From: Variovorax sp.
GTDB taxonomy: Bacteria; Pseudomonadota; Gammaproteobacteria; Burkholderiales; Burkholderiaceae_C
Length of the DNA stretch: 44,123 nucleotides
Direction: 5' to 3'
NCBI GenBank assembly: GCA_017744935.1
Contig: JAGIAI010000063.1
Coordinates: 1-44,123 of the forward strand
The position numbers were made by a program, and so were the translations under genes. Each line of letters opens with the position of its first letter. Within the stretch, counting starts at the first letter, position 1. Below are positions 1 to 8,770 of the stretch, in pieces. The notes beneath the pieces were generated by a model that was given only the letters and a program-made list of their open reading frames with translations, had not been told where the DNA came from and ran no database searches.

Positions 1-174
1 GCGCTGGGCTGGTCGGCCTACGACGGCAAGGCCGAAGTGGTGACGCCCTACTTCGGTTCGTCGGGCACGGGGCAGATCAACGCGATCTTCCCCGTCACGC
101 CGCAGGATGGCCGCGCCATCCCGAAGGCCCAGGCTTCAAGTGCCGAAGGCTTCCAGGCTGTTTCACGTCTCTGA
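1..174 (+). CDS. hpaD: 3,4-dihydroxyphenylacetate 2,3-dioxygenase, C-terminal fragment
   Basis: This is the tail (57 residues) of a gene that begins before the window. It would encode the class III (LigB-type) extradiol dioxygenase that meta-cleaves homoprotocatechuate to 5-carboxymethyl-2-hydroxymuconate semialdehyde. The visible residues ALGWSAYDGKAEVV and FGSSGTGQINAIFPV closely match, from memory, the end of E. coli HpcB/HpaD (LGWDKYDGK, SSGTGQVNAVFPL). The reading frame is open from base 1 to TGA at 174. The stop lies 9 bases before hpaF, so it belongs to the same operon as hpaF-hpaH-hpaI. The active-site part is outside the window. Confidence 0.85.
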   Translation, partial: ALGWSAYDGKAEVVTPYFGSSGTGQINAIFPVTPQDGRAIPKAQASSAEGFQAVSRL

Positions 175-183
175 GGGGCCGCC

Positions 184-588
184 ATGCCGCATCTCGTCAT
201 CCTCTACACACCGAACATCGAACGCGAAACGGACATGACCGCGTTGTGCCGCACGCTCGCCGACACCATGCTCGAGCAGCGCGACGAAGCGGGCAAGCAT
301 GTCTTTCCCCCCGGCGGTACGCGCGTGCTCGCCTATCCGGCCGCGCACTACGCGGTGGCCGATGGCAAGGGCGACTACGCCTTCGTCTATCTCAACCTGC
401 GAATGGCGTCGGGCCGAAGCGATGCAGTGAAGAAACGCGCGGGCGACGCGCTCATCGAAAGCGCGAAGCGGCACTTCGAGCCGATCTTCAACAAGCGCCT
501 CATCGGCATCACGCTGAACGTGGACGAAAGCCCCGGCCAGGTGTACGACGCCAAGCACAGCACCCTGCATCCCCTCTTCAACAAATAG
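184..588 (+). CDS. hpaF: 5-carboxymethyl-2-hydroxymuconate delta-isomerase
   Basis: 134 residues, slightly longer than the usual ~125 of this tautomerase-superfamily isomerase. It should convert 5-carboxymethyl-2-hydroxymuconate to its 2-oxo isomer in homoprotocatechuate breakdown. The protein starts MPHLVILYTPNIE; after Met removal Pro becomes the N-terminal catalytic base, as in E. coli CHMI, which supports this ATG. The late segment KRLIGITLNVDE is also family-typical. The start lies 9 bases after the hpaD stop and the stop 6 bases before hpaH, so translation is probably coupled. Cytoplasmic, homotrimeric by family knowledge. Confidence 0.9.
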   Translation: MPHLVILYTPNIERETDMTALCRTLADTMLEQRDEAGKHVFPPGGTRVLAYPAAHYAVADGKGDYAFVYLNLRMASGRSDAVKKRAGDALIESAKRHFEPIFNKRLIGITLNVDESPGQVYDAKHSTLHPLFNK

Positions 589-594
589 ACCGCC

Positions 595-1398
595 ATGCTC
601 GCCAAGGACGTCATCCAGCAACTCGCCGCCGAGCTGCACGAAAGCGAAAAGTCGCGCGTGCAGGTCGAGCATTTTTCCAAACGCTTTCCCGAGATGACCA
701 TCGAGGACGGCTACGCGATCTCGCGCGAATGGGTGAAGACCAAGATCGCAGAAGGCCGCACGGTCAAGGGCCACAAGATCGGCCTGACCTCGCGGGCGAT
801 GCAGCAGGCAAGCCAGATCACCGAGCCCGACTACGGCACGCTGCTCGACGATATGTTCTTCGAGCAGGGCGGCGACATTCCCTTCAAGCGATTCATCGCG
901 CCGCGCATCGAGGTCGAACTGGCCTTCGTGCTCGGCAAGCCGCTCAAGGGGCCGAACGTGACGATCTTCGATGTGCTCGCGGCCACGGACTACGTGGTCC
1001 CTGCGATCGAGATCATCGACGCGCGCATCGAGCAGTTCGACCGGAACACCAAGGCCATGCGCAAGGTGTTCGACACCATCGCCGACAACGCGGCAAATGC
1101 TGGCATCGTGATGGGTGGTCGTCCGGTCAAACCCGACGCGGTGGACCTGCGCTGGGTCAGCGCCCTGCTCTACAAGAACGGCGTGATCGAGGAATCGGGC
1201 GTGGCCGCCGCGGTGCTCAACCATCCGGCCACCGGCGTGGCGTGGCTCGCGAACAAGCTCGCACCTTGGGACGAGTACCTGGAAGCCGGCGAGATCGTGC
1301 TCGGCGGCTCGTTCACGCGACCGACCAACGCGGTGCCCGGCGACACCTTCCACGCCGACTACGGCCCGCTCGGGTCGATCGCCTTCCGCTTCGCCTGA
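595..1398 (+). CDS. hpaH: 2-oxo-hept-4-ene-1,7-dioate hydratase
   Basis: 267 residues, matching the family length. It hydrates 2-oxohept-4-ene-1,7-dioate to 4-hydroxy-2-oxoheptane-1,7-dioate. It belongs to the FAH-like hydratase/decarboxylase fold. The Mg2+ ligands known in E. coli HpcG (Glu106, Glu108, Glu139) fall here at the same numbers: APRIEVELAF gives E106 and E108, PAIEIIDARI gives E139. The GHKIGLTS segment near residue 61 carries the conserved lysine. Placed between hpaF (6-base gap) and hpaI (23-base gap), so operon membership is clear. Confidence 0.93.
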   Translation: MLAKDVIQQLAAELHESEKSRVQVEHFSKRFPEMTIEDGYAISREWVKTKIAEGRTVKGHKIGLTSRAMQQASQITEPDYGTLLDDMFFEQGGDIPFKRFIAPRIEVELAFVLGKPLKGPNVTIFDVLAATDYVVPAIEIIDARIEQFDRNTKAMRKVFDTIADNAANAGIVMGGRPVKPDAVDLRWVSALLYKNGVIEESGVAAAVLNHPATGVAWLANKLAPWDEYLEAGEIVLGGSFTRPTNAVPGDTFHADYGPLGSIAFRFA

Positions 1399-1421
1399 AC
1401 GTCATCGCCTGAAAGACCAAC

Positions 1422-2231
1422 ATGCAAACCCCCATCAATCTCTTCAAACAGGCGCTTGCTGAAAAGCGCGCACAGATCGGCCTCTGGCTGGGACTCGCCG
1501 ATGCGTACAGCGCGGAAATCTGCGCCGGCGCCGGCTTCGACTGGCTGCTGATCGACGGCGAGCATTCGCCGAACGGGCTCCAGAGCATCCTCCAGCAGTC
1601 GCAGGCGATCGCGGCCTATCCGGGTGCGAATGCGATAGCGCGTGTGCCGCTGGGCCACGGCGACGCGGGCGCGGCGCTGATCAAGCAATACCTCGACCTC
1701 GGTGTGCAGACGCTGCTGGTGCCGATGGTCGACACCGCCGAGCAGGCGAAAGCGATCGTGCGCGCGATGCGCTATCCGCCGCATGGCATCCGCGGCATGG
1801 GCGGTGCGCGTGCATCGGGCTGGGGCCGCTATCCGGCGTATGCGAAGGAAGCGAACGACCGCGTCTGCCTGCTGGTGCAGGCCGAATCGCGCGAAGCGCT
1901 CGCGAACCTCGATGCCATCGCGGCGGTCGACGGCGTGGATGGCGTCTTCATCGGCCCCGCCGATCTGTCGGCCTCCATGGGTCACCTGGGCAACTCGGGC
2001 CATCCTGAAGTGCAACAAGCCATCGAGGACGCCATTGCGCGCATCAACCGGGCGGGCAAGGCGGCGGGCATCCTGACGCCGGACGAAGCGCTGGCGAAGC
2101 ACTATCTGGAACTCGGCGCGCTCTTCGTGGCGGTCGGACTCGACACCAACCTGCTGGTGCGCCACACGACCGCACTCGCCGCGCGCTTCAAGGGCACCGC
2201 CGCAAAGCCGCAATCGGGCGGCACCTACTGA
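1422..2231 (+). CDS. hpaI: 4-hydroxy-2-oxoheptane-1,7-dioate aldolase
   Basis: 269 residues; class II metal-dependent pyruvate aldolase of the HpcH/HpaI family that yields pyruvate and succinate semialdehyde, the last step of the meta pathway. Visible motifs are LLIDGEHSP with catalytic His48, IARVPLG with pyruvate-binding Arg74, VQAESREAL with metal ligand Glu155 and GPADLSASMG with Asp181. These correspond in order and spacing to E. coli HpaI His45, Arg70, Glu149 and Asp175. The stop lies 13 bases before the next gene, an IlvD/Edd dehydratase outside the classical hpa pathway, suggesting a composite operon. Confidence 0.93.
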   Translation: MQTPINLFKQALAEKRAQIGLWLGLADAYSAEICAGAGFDWLLIDGEHSPNGLQSILQQSQAIAAYPGANAIARVPLGHGDAGAALIKQYLDLGVQTLLVPMVDTAEQAKAIVRAMRYPPHGIRGMGGARASGWGRYPAYAKEANDRVCLLVQAESREALANLDAIAAVDGVDGVFIGPADLSASMGHLGNSGHPEVQQAIEDAIARINRAGKAAGILTPDEALAKHYLELGALFVAVGLDTNLLVRHTTALAARFKGTAAKPQSGGTY

Positions 2232-2244
2232 TCGCCCGCAGAAC

Positions 2245-3978
2245 ATGAGCAAGGCCGACTCCCCGCGCAAGCCCTTTCGTTCGTCGATCATCCGCGACGG
2301 CGTGATCCGCGCGACGACGCGCAGCTTCCTGCATGCGCTCGGGCAGGACGACGAGGACATCGCGCGCCCGCACATCGGCGTGTTCCACACGGGCGGCGAA
2401 ATGAGCCCGTGCAACCTGAACTTGCGCGATCAGGCGCAGCACGCCAAGACCGGCATCTACGCCGGTGGCGGGACGCCGCACGAATGCCCGGTGGTGTCGG
2501 TGAGCGACGGGCTCACGATGGCGCATTCGGGCATGCGCTTCTCGCTGATCTCGCGCGAGCTGATCGCCGACAGCGTCGAGGCCTCGACACGCGGGCACCA
2601 GTGGGACGGCATCTTCGGCATCGGCGCCTGCGACAAGAACCTGCCGGGGCTGATGATGGGCATGGTCCGCTGCAACGTACCGAGCGTGTTCGTGCACGGC
2701 GGCTCCGCGCTGCCGGGGCAGACGCCGGGGCCCGATGGCCGCGACATCAACGTGGTCGACACCTACGAGACCATCGGCAAGGTGCTGGCCGGCGATGCGA
2801 CGGCGGATGACCTCGAAGCGATGAGCCGCGCCTGCCTGCCCACCGCCGGTGCGTGCGCGGGGCAATTCACCGCGAACACGATGGGCATGGTCTCCGAAGC
2901 GCTCGGGCTCGCGCCGATCGGCTCCAGCATGGTGCCGGCAGTGTTCAGCGAACGTGCGCCGCTGATGCGCCGCGCCGCGAAGGCGCTGATGCGCGCGGTG
3001 ATGAACGACGGGCCCCTGCCGCGCGACATCGTGACGCGCAAGGCACTGGAAAACGCCTGCGCGGTGGTTTCCGCCACCGGCGGATCGACCAATGCGGCGC
3101 TGCACCTTCCGGCCATCGCGCACGAGGCCGGCGTGAAGTTCCATCTCGACGATGTGGCCGAGGTCTTCGCGCGCACGCCGCTCATCGCCGACCTGCGCCC
3201 GGGTGGCCAGTATCTGGCGCGCGACGTGTACTACATCGGCGGTGCAGGCGTGATCCTGCGCACGCTGCTCGAACAAGGCTTCCTCCACGGCGATGCGATG
3301 ACCTTCACCGGGCTCACGCTGGCGGAAGAACTCGCGGACGCCGCAGATCCGGACGGCCGCGTGGTGCGCAGGGCTGGCGATGCGATCTCGCGCGACGGCG
3401 GGCTGGCCGTGCTCAAGGGCAATCTCTGCCCGGACGGCGCGCTGCTCAAGACGGCCGGCCTGAAGACGCTGGTGCATCGCGGACCGGCGCGGGTGTTCGA
3501 TTCGGAGGAAGAGGCACAGACGGCGGTGCAGAACCGCCGCTACGAGCCGGGTGACGTGATCGTCATCCGCAACGAGGGCCCCAAGGGCAGCCCCGGCATG
3601 CGCGAAATGCTCGGCATCACCGCGCTGCTCTACGGGCAGGGGATGGGCGACAAGGTGGCGTTGCTGACCGACGGGCGCTTTTCTGGTGCGACGCGCGGCC
3701 TGTGCATCGGTTACGCGGGGCCGGAGGCGGCGGACGGCGGGCCGATCGCGGCGCTGGCGAACGGCGACGTGATCGCGATCGATGCGCGGCCGGATGCGCG
3801 CAGCATCACGGTCGAACTGACGGACGCGGAAATCGCGGAAAGGCTCGCGAAACGTCAGGTAAACGCGGGGGTGCGGCACGGGGGCTTGCTGGAAAAATAC
3901 GCGCACACCGTGCGTCCGGCTCACCAGGGCGCGGTGACCCACTCGGGTGCAGTCACGTGGCTGCGCGACGAGTCTTAA
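2245..3978 (+). CDS. IlvD/Edd family dehydratase (dihydroxy-acid dehydratase-like)
   Basis: 577 residues. Iron-sulfur dehydratases of this family remove water from 2,3-dihydroxy acids (branched-chain precursors) or sugar acids. Expected cluster ligands are visible: Cys56 in GEMSPCNLN, Cys129 in GACDKNLPG and Cys204 in TAGACAGQFTANTM. Lys131 of the CDK motif would be the metal-bridging carbamylated lysine. TDGRFSGATRG near residue 480 holds the catalytic serine seen in DHAD. The overall pattern is closest to DHAD, but the neighbours (Bug binding protein, class II aldolase, PanE-like reductase) and the hpa operon upstream point to catabolism rather than valine/isoleucine synthesis. The substrate cannot be read from sequence. 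ATG at 2245 follows hpaI by 13 bases. Confidence 0.85.
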   Translation: MSKADSPRKPFRSSIIRDGVIRATTRSFLHALGQDDEDIARPHIGVFHTGGEMSPCNLNLRDQAQHAKTGIYAGGGTPHECPVVSVSDGLTMAHSGMRFSLISRELIADSVEASTRGHQWDGIFGIGACDKNLPGLMMGMVRCNVPSVFVHGGSALPGQTPGPDGRDINVVDTYETIGKVLAGDATADDLEAMSRACLPTAGACAGQFTANTMGMVSEALGLAPIGSSMVPAVFSERAPLMRRAAKALMRAVMNDGPLPRDIVTRKALENACAVVSATGGSTNAALHLPAIAHEAGVKFHLDDVAEVFARTPLIADLRPGGQYLARDVYYIGGAGVILRTLLEQGFLHGDAMTFTGLTLAEELADAADPDGRVVRRAGDAISRDGGLAVLKGNLCPDGALLKTAGLKTLVHRGPARVFDSEEEAQTAVQNRRYEPGDVIVIRNEGPKGSPGMREMLGITALLYGQGMGDKVALLTDGRFSGATRGLCIGYAGPEAADGGPIAALANGDVIAIDARPDARSITVELTDAEIAERLAKRQVNAGVRHGGLLEKYAHTVRPAHQGAVTHSGAVTWLRDES

Positions 3979-4000
3979 GCAACACCCCCTTGGAGACACC

Positions 4001-4990
4001 ATGATCCTCACTCGCCGCAGCCTGCTGCAAACCACCGGCGCTTCCGCACTGCTCGCCTGCATTGGCCAGCAGGCCTTCGCGCAGGCGGGCTTCGAGACCG
4101 CGCGCATCATCACCGGCTTCGCGGCCGGCGGCACCTCGGACACCACCTGCCGCCGCCTTGCGACGGCGATGACCCCGGGTTATGCGAAGTCGGTCGTGGT
4201 CGAAAACAAGACCGGCGCCGGCGGCCAGATCGCCGTGACCTACGTGAAGACCCAACCGGCCGACGGCGCAACGATCCTGCAGACGCCGACCTCGATCCTC
4301 ACGATCTACCCGCACATCTACAAGAAGCTGCCGTACGACCCGGTGAACGATCTGTCGCCGGTGTCGCTGGCCTGCGTGTTCGACTTCGGCTTCGCGGTGG
4401 GCCCGGCGGTGCCGCTCAGCGTGAAGACGGTTCCGGAATTCCTGCAGTGGGTGAAGGCGAACCCGACCGCCGGCAACTTCGGTTCGCCCGCCGCAGGCTC
4501 GACGCCGCACTTCATCGGTGCGCTGCTCGGCAAGAGCGCGGGCCTGGAGCTCAAGCACGCCGCCTATCGCGGCACGCAGCCCGCGATGCTGGACCTGCTG
4601 GGCGGCAACATCTCGGCGGTGTCGGGCCCGATCGGCGACATCATGCAGCACCTGCCCACCGGCAAGGTGCGCATCCTCGGCGTCTCGGGCGAGAAGCGCA
4701 GCCGCTTCGTGCCCGACGTGTCGACCTTCGGCGAGCAGGGCCTCAAGAACATGGCGCACAGCGAGTGGTTCGCCTTCCTGCTGCCGGCGAAGGCGTCGAA
4801 CGACGTCGTCGGCCGCCTGAACACCGCGATGAAGACGGCGCTGGCGCAGAAGGATGTGATCGATGGGCTCGCCGGGTTCGGACTGGAGGCGATGTCGTCG
4901 ACGCCGGGTGAGCTGGCGGATCTGTTGAAGAAGGACACGGCCAAGTGGGCTCCCATCGTCAAGGAGATTGGCTTCACCGCTGAAAGCTGA
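4001..4990 (+). CDS. Bug/TctC-family tripartite tricarboxylate transporter substrate-binding protein
   Basis: 329 residues from ATG 4001, chosen over an upstream in-frame ATG inside ilvD because GGAGA lies at 3992 and a signal peptide starts here. The N-terminus LTRRSLLQTTGASALLACIG with an AFAQA cleavage region resembles a Tat or Sec signal. The mature start ARIITGFAAGGTSDTTCRRL is the typical Bug ligand-loop region. Such periplasmic proteins bind small organic acids. No TctA/TctB membrane genes are nearby, the usual situation for orphan Bug proteins in Burkholderiales. By position it probably binds the substrate of the flanking dehydratase/aldolase/reductase. Confidence 0.9.
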   Translation: MILTRRSLLQTTGASALLACIGQQAFAQAGFETARIITGFAAGGTSDTTCRRLATAMTPGYAKSVVVENKTGAGGQIAVTYVKTQPADGATILQTPTSILTIYPHIYKKLPYDPVNDLSPVSLACVFDFGFAVGPAVPLSVKTVPEFLQWVKANPTAGNFGSPAAGSTPHFIGALLGKSAGLELKHAAYRGTQPAMLDLLGGNISAVSGPIGDIMQHLPTGKVRILGVSGEKRSRFVPDVSTFGEQGLKNMAHSEWFAFLLPAKASNDVVGRLNTAMKTALAQKDVIDGLAGFGLEAMSSTPGELADLLKKDTAKWAPIVKEIGFTAES

Positions 4991-5044
4991 CCCTCGCGCG
5001 CATCGAAGGCGCCGGGGGATTGTTGGAACTTTGAAGGAAACGCT

Positions 5045-5836
5045 ATGAGCATCCCCTCCCCTACGGCGCCTTCGGCGCTCGTCCATCCGGCCATCCATCC
5101 CGACGAGCGCGCCGCGCGGCTGCAGCTCGCGGCCTGTTATCGCGTGTTCGCGATGCTGGGATGGACCGAGATGATCTACAACCACATCACGGTGCGCCTG
5201 CCGGACAGCGTGACCGGTGGCGAGAAGCAGTTCCTCATCAACCCGTTCGGGCTGCACTACAGCGAGGTCACGGCAAGCAACCTCGTCAAGATCGACCTGC
5301 ACGGCAACGTGCTCGATGGTTCGGCGTATCCGGTCAACCCGGCCGGCTTCACGGTGCATGCGGCGATCCATGACGGATTGCCCGATGCGCACTGCGTGAT
5401 GCACACGCACACCACCGCCGGCGTGGCGGTGGCCTGTCTGCAGGGCGGCCTGCAGCAGACCAATTTCTATACGGCGCAGCTGCACGACATGGTCGCGTAC
5501 CACGACTTCGAGGGCATCACGATCCATGCCGACGAAGGGCCGCGCCTGCTCAGGAGCATCGGCCACAGGCCGGCAGTGATCCTGCGCAACCACGGCCTGC
5601 TGGCCTGGGGGCAGACGCTGCCGCAGACGTTTGCGATCCTCTGGACGCTGCAGCGCGCCTGCGAGATCCAGATGGCGACGTTCTCGATGGGCGCGGCGAT
5701 TCCGGTGTCGGAAGACATCGCCCGCAAGTGCACGCGCGATGCGCTGCAGTTCAACCCCAACCACGGCGCGGGTCAGGACGTCTTCGACGCGCTGGTTCGC
5801 CAGGTCGATCGCATCGACTCCTCTTACAAGAACTGA
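5045..5836 (+). CDS. class II aldolase/adducin family protein
   Basis: 263 residues with the aldolase II fold (fuculose-phosphate aldolase/adducin head type). Zinc-binding histidines are visible as H120 and H122 in VMHTHTTAG and H183 in ILRNHGLLAWG. YNHITVRLP near residue 45 is also family-typical. Enzymes of this group carry out retro-aldol cleavage, or in some members decarboxylation, of hydroxy-oxo acids. Purine-rich AAGGAAA stands just before ATG 5045. It lies between the Bug protein and the PanE-like reductase and is probably cotranscribed. Reaction and substrate are unassigned. Confidence 0.85.
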   Translation: MSIPSPTAPSALVHPAIHPDERAARLQLAACYRVFAMLGWTEMIYNHITVRLPDSVTGGEKQFLINPFGLHYSEVTASNLVKIDLHGNVLDGSAYPVNPAGFTVHAAIHDGLPDAHCVMHTHTTAGVAVACLQGGLQQTNFYTAQLHDMVAYHDFEGITIHADEGPRLLRSIGHRPAVILRNHGLLAWGQTLPQTFAILWTLQRACEIQMATFSMGAAIPVSEDIARKCTRDALQFNPNHGAGQDVFDALVRQVDRIDSSYKN

Positions 5837-5844
5837 ACGACACC

Positions 5845-6822
5845 ATGAAGGTTTGCATCTACGGCGCCGGCGCGATCGGCGGCTGGATCGGCGCGAAACT
5901 CGCGCAAGTGGGCTGCGAGCTCGATGTGGTCGCGCGCGGCGCGACGCTCGAAGCGCTGAAGCGCGATGGACTCACGCTGGTGAGTGGCGACAAGCGTGTC
6001 GCCGTGCCAGTCAATGCCAGCGACGATCCGGCTGCGCTCGGTGTGCAGCAACTGGTGATCGTCGCGGTGAAGGCACCGGCACTCCCCGCGGTTGCAGAAC
6101 GCATCGCGCCGCTGCTGGGCCCGGACACCATCGTGCTCACCGCGATGAACGGCGTGCCGTGGTGGTTCCTGCAAGGTGGCTTCGGCGGCCCGGTCGCCGG
6201 CGCGCAGTTGCAGGCGGTCGATCCGGGCGGAAAGATCGATGCGGGAATTCCGGCCGAACACGTCGTCGGTTGCGTGGTGCATTGCAGCTGCTCGCTGGAT
6301 GCGCCGGGCGTGGTGCGGCACCACTTCGGCAACGGGCTCATCATCGGCGAGCCTTCCGGCGAATCGACGTCTCGCGTTCAGGCGCTCGGCGAAATGCTCG
6401 CGCGCGCAGGCATCGACACCCGCATCTCGCCGCAGATCCAGAAGGACGTCTGGTACAAGCTCTGGGGCAACATGACGGTCAACCCGATCAGCATGTTGAC
6501 CGGCGCGACGACGGACCTGATCCTGGGCGACGACCTCGTGCGCGGCCTGATCTCCACGATCATGCTGGAGGCCAAGGAGATCGGCGCACGCATCGGCGTG
6601 CCGATCGCCGACAGCCCCGAGGACCGGCACGCGGTGACGCGCAAGCTCGGCGCCTTCAAGACCTCGATGCTGCAGGACGTGGAAGCAAGCCGTGCGGTGG
6701 AACTCGACGCGCTGGTGTCTGCGGTGCGCGAACTCGGCCAGCTGGCCGGCGTGCAGACGCCGTTCACCGACGCGTTGCTGGGGCTGGCGCGGCTTCGGGC
6801 GCGGCAGTTGGGGCTTTACTGA
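5845..6822 (+). CDS. 2-dehydropantoate 2-reductase family (PanE-like) NADP-dependent reductase
   Basis: 325 residues from ATG 5845, 8 bases after the previous stop. The start KVCIYGAGAIGG is a classical GxGxxG nucleotide-binding loop. Later TAMNGVPWW and KDVWYKLWGNMTVNP (the conserved catalytic lysine, then the Asn-rich region) are ApbA/PanE signatures. True PanE makes pantoate for coenzyme A, but paralogues in catabolic clusters reduce other 2-oxo acids. The operon context (dehydratase, Bug protein, aldolase-like) argues for the second role. It is the last gene of the left + strand operon and converges on a membrane protein gene. Confidence 0.8.
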   Translation: MKVCIYGAGAIGGWIGAKLAQVGCELDVVARGATLEALKRDGLTLVSGDKRVAVPVNASDDPAALGVQQLVIVAVKAPALPAVAERIAPLLGPDTIVLTAMNGVPWWFLQGGFGGPVAGAQLQAVDPGGKIDAGIPAEHVVGCVVHCSCSLDAPGVVRHHFGNGLIIGEPSGESTSRVQALGEMLARAGIDTRISPQIQKDVWYKLWGNMTVNPISMLTGATTDLILGDDLVRGLISTIMLEAKEIGARIGVPIADSPEDRHAVTRKLGAFKTSMLQDVEASRAVELDALVSAVRELGQLAGVQTPFTDALLGLARLRARQLGLY

Positions 6823-6838
6823 AACGGACCTGCGGCAA

Positions 6839-7570
6839 TCAGCGGTGGAGCAGTTGATGCACCGCCGCGGGTAGCGAATTCACCTGCGGCATGAAGCGGT
6901 CGATGACCGCGCCCAGCACCACGGCGCAGAACAGCGCGCCCAGCAGCGGCTTCCAGGTGAGCCGCACTGCCACAGCAAACCAGCCTTCGCGAGCGACTCG
7001 TATCGCGGCGCGCGCGGAGACGTACGAGAACGCGAGTTCGATCGCCACCGCGAGCAGCGCATCCCAGCCGAAATAGAGCAAGGCGAGCGCGCCCGCGCCG
7101 AACACGATTGCGGCGCAGACCAGGAAGATCGCGACCACCGGCACCACGACCACTACGCCTTCGTCGACGCTGCCCGCTGCTTCGAGCGCACCGCTCGCGA
7201 TATCGGACGCACCGGTGCCGGAGGGATGATGGATCGCGCTGGCGCCGCTCGAACGTGGTGAATTCCATTCGAAGACGCCCGGGTCCGGCACGTCGGGATT
7301 GAACTGTGCATTGCGCCGCACCAGCCGCTCGGCCCACCAGCGCAGCACCAGAAGGTAGACGCCGTAGCCCGCGCCCAGCGCCACCACGTAGCGCACCGCC
7401 AGCGAATCGACACCGAACAACATCAGCAGGTGCGACACCAGCCAGGTCACCAGCAGCGTGAGCGTGCCAATCGACAGTCCGTGCGCGCGCAGGTTGTAGG
7501 TGCGATGCAGGTCGCGCTCGACCTTTGTTTCCCAGACGCGTACCGAAGCCCAGTCCGACAGGATCCTCAA
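6839..7570 (-). CDS. hypothetical membrane protein
   Basis: 243 residues, family not recognised. About 30 hydrophilic residues precede two hydrophobic segments (about 33-55 and 60-80). A basic, proline- and serine-rich stretch (about 82-135) follows, then two or three more hydrophobic segments (about 140-230). WWAERLVRRNAQF looks like a cytoplasmic loop. The start at 7570 lies 13 bases after the alr stop on the same strand, so it is probably the second gene of an alr operon. No catalytic motif is visible. Confidence 0.7.
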   Translation of the reverse strand: MRILSDWASVRVWETKVERDLHRTYNLRAHGLSIGTLTLLVTWLVSHLLMLFGVDSLAVRYVVALGAGYGVYLLVLRWWAERLVRRNAQFNPDVPDPGVFEWNSPRSSGASAIHHPSGTGASDIASGALEAAGSVDEGVVVVVPVVAIFLVCAAIVFGAGALALLYFGWDALLAVAIELAFSYVSARAAIRVAREGWFAVAVRLTWKPLLGALFCAVVLGAVIDRFMPQVNSLPAAVHQLLHR

Positions 7571-7583
7571 GCGACCGCTCCGA

Positions 7584-8672
7584 TCAGTCGGCCGCGACCG
7601 GCACGCGCTGCGCCACGGCGCACATCAGCTCGTAGCCGACAGTGCCCGCCGCCTGCGCGACTTCGTCGATCGAGAGCATCGCGCCGTTCGATGCGCGGCC
7701 CCACAGCGTGACCTCGCTGCCGAAGCCCGCATCGGGCACCGGGCTGAGGTCGACCGTGACCATGTCCATGCTCACGCGCCCGACCATACGGGTGCGTACG
7801 CCGTTGACCAGCACCGGGGTGCCGGTGTCGCAGTGCCGCGGATAGCCGTCGCCGTAACCGACCGCCGCGACGCCGACGCGCAGCGGGCCGTCGGCGGTGA
7901 AGCGCGATCCGTAGCCGATGGTGTCGCCGGCCTTGAGGGTCTGCACCGAGATCAGCCGGGTCGACAACGTCATCGCAGGCTGGAGCTGCCAGTGCGCCGC
8001 GTCGTGCTCGGGAAAATCCGGAGAGCTTCCGTACAGCAGGATCCCCGGCCGCACCCAATCGGCACGGGCCGCCGCCGAATGGCGCAGGGTGGCGGCGCTG
8101 TTGGCGACCGAGCGCTCGCCCGGCAGGTCGCGCGTGGCCTCGTCGAACACTTCGACCTGGTGCGCGATGCCGCGCGAGCCGTCGGCGTCGCTGAAGTGCG
8201 TCATCAGCGAGATTTCGTCGACCTGCGGCAGCGCATTGAGTCGCGTCCAAGCCGCGCGGAAGCGTTCGGGCGTGAAGCCGAGCCGGTTCATGCCGGAATT
8301 CATCTTGAGAAAAACACGGTGCGGCACCTGCGTCTTGTGCGCGGCCAGCCAGTCGATCTGCGCATCGCAATGCACTGCATGCCAGAGGTCGAGCCGTGAA
8401 CAGAGTTCGAGATCGCGCGGTTCGAACACGCCTTCGAGCAGCAGCACCGGGCCGCGCCAGCCGAGCGCGCGAATCCGCTCGGCTTCGTTCAGGTCGAGCA
8501 GCGCGAAGCCGTCAGCGGCCCGGAAGGCGTCGAAGACCCGCTCGATCCCGTGGCCGTAGGCGTTGGCTTTGACGACCGCCCAGACACGCGAATCAAGCGC
8601 CGCGCGGCGCGCGCGGTCGAGGTTGTGTTGCAACGCAGCGGAATGGATGGTGGCGAGGATCGGACGCGGCAC
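7584..8672 (-). CDS. alr: alanine racemase
   Basis: 362 residues from a GTG at 8672; family proteins are ~360 residues and begin with such a PRPxxAxI segment. A longer frame reaches 8807, but that extension has no family character, while the GTG has AAGG about a dozen bases upstream. This fold-type III PLP enzyme interconverts L- and D-alanine for peptidoglycan. PLP lysine is K35 in WAVVKANAYGHG; the second catalytic base is Y254 in DTIGYGSRF. VGYGDGYPR and MVGRVSMDM are also family blocks. Divergent from lplT across 169 bases. Confidence 0.93.
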   Translation of the reverse strand: MPRPILATIHSAALQHNLDRARRAALDSRVWAVVKANAYGHGIERVFDAFRAADGFALLDLNEAERIRALGWRGPVLLLEGVFEPRDLELCSRLDLWHAVHCDAQIDWLAAHKTQVPHRVFLKMNSGMNRLGFTPERFRAAWTRLNALPQVDEISLMTHFSDADGSRGIAHQVEVFDEATRDLPGERSVANSAATLRHSAAARADWVRPGILLYGSSPDFPEHDAAHWQLQPAMTLSTRLISVQTLKAGDTIGYGSRFTADGPLRVGVAAVGYGDGYPRHCDTGTPVLVNGVRTRMVGRVSMDMVTVDLSPVPDAGFGSEVTLWGRASNGAMLSIDEVAQAAGTVGYELMCAVAQRVPVAAD

Positions 8673-8744
8673 GGCAAAAAAACCTTGGGGAAAGCAGAAA
8701 ACACGCACATAAACATGCCCCGCGCTACGGGACTTCGCGCGATT

Positions 8745-8770
8745 TTGACATCGCACCCCCATGCTATAAC
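8745..8770 (+). promoter_or_regulatory. candidate lplT promoter
   Basis: TTGACA at 8745-8750 and TATAAC at 8765-8770 stand upstream of lplT. Both hexamers are near-consensus for sigma-70, but the spacer is only 14 bases instead of ~17. The transcript would start near 8777 with a ~65-base leader. Assigned by pattern only. Confidence 0.4.

Noticed and set aside
3953..5764. 603-codon minus-strand frame opposite the Bug and aldolase genes
   Set aside because: Shadow of two well-supported + strand genes; Arg/His-rich without motifs.
5845..6822. PanE-like reductase as the 2-formylglutarate reductase of the nicotinate pathway
   Set aside because: It lies 15 kb away in a different operon, and E. 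barkeri uses a 3-hydroxyisobutyrate-dehydrogenase-type enzyme, not a PanE type.
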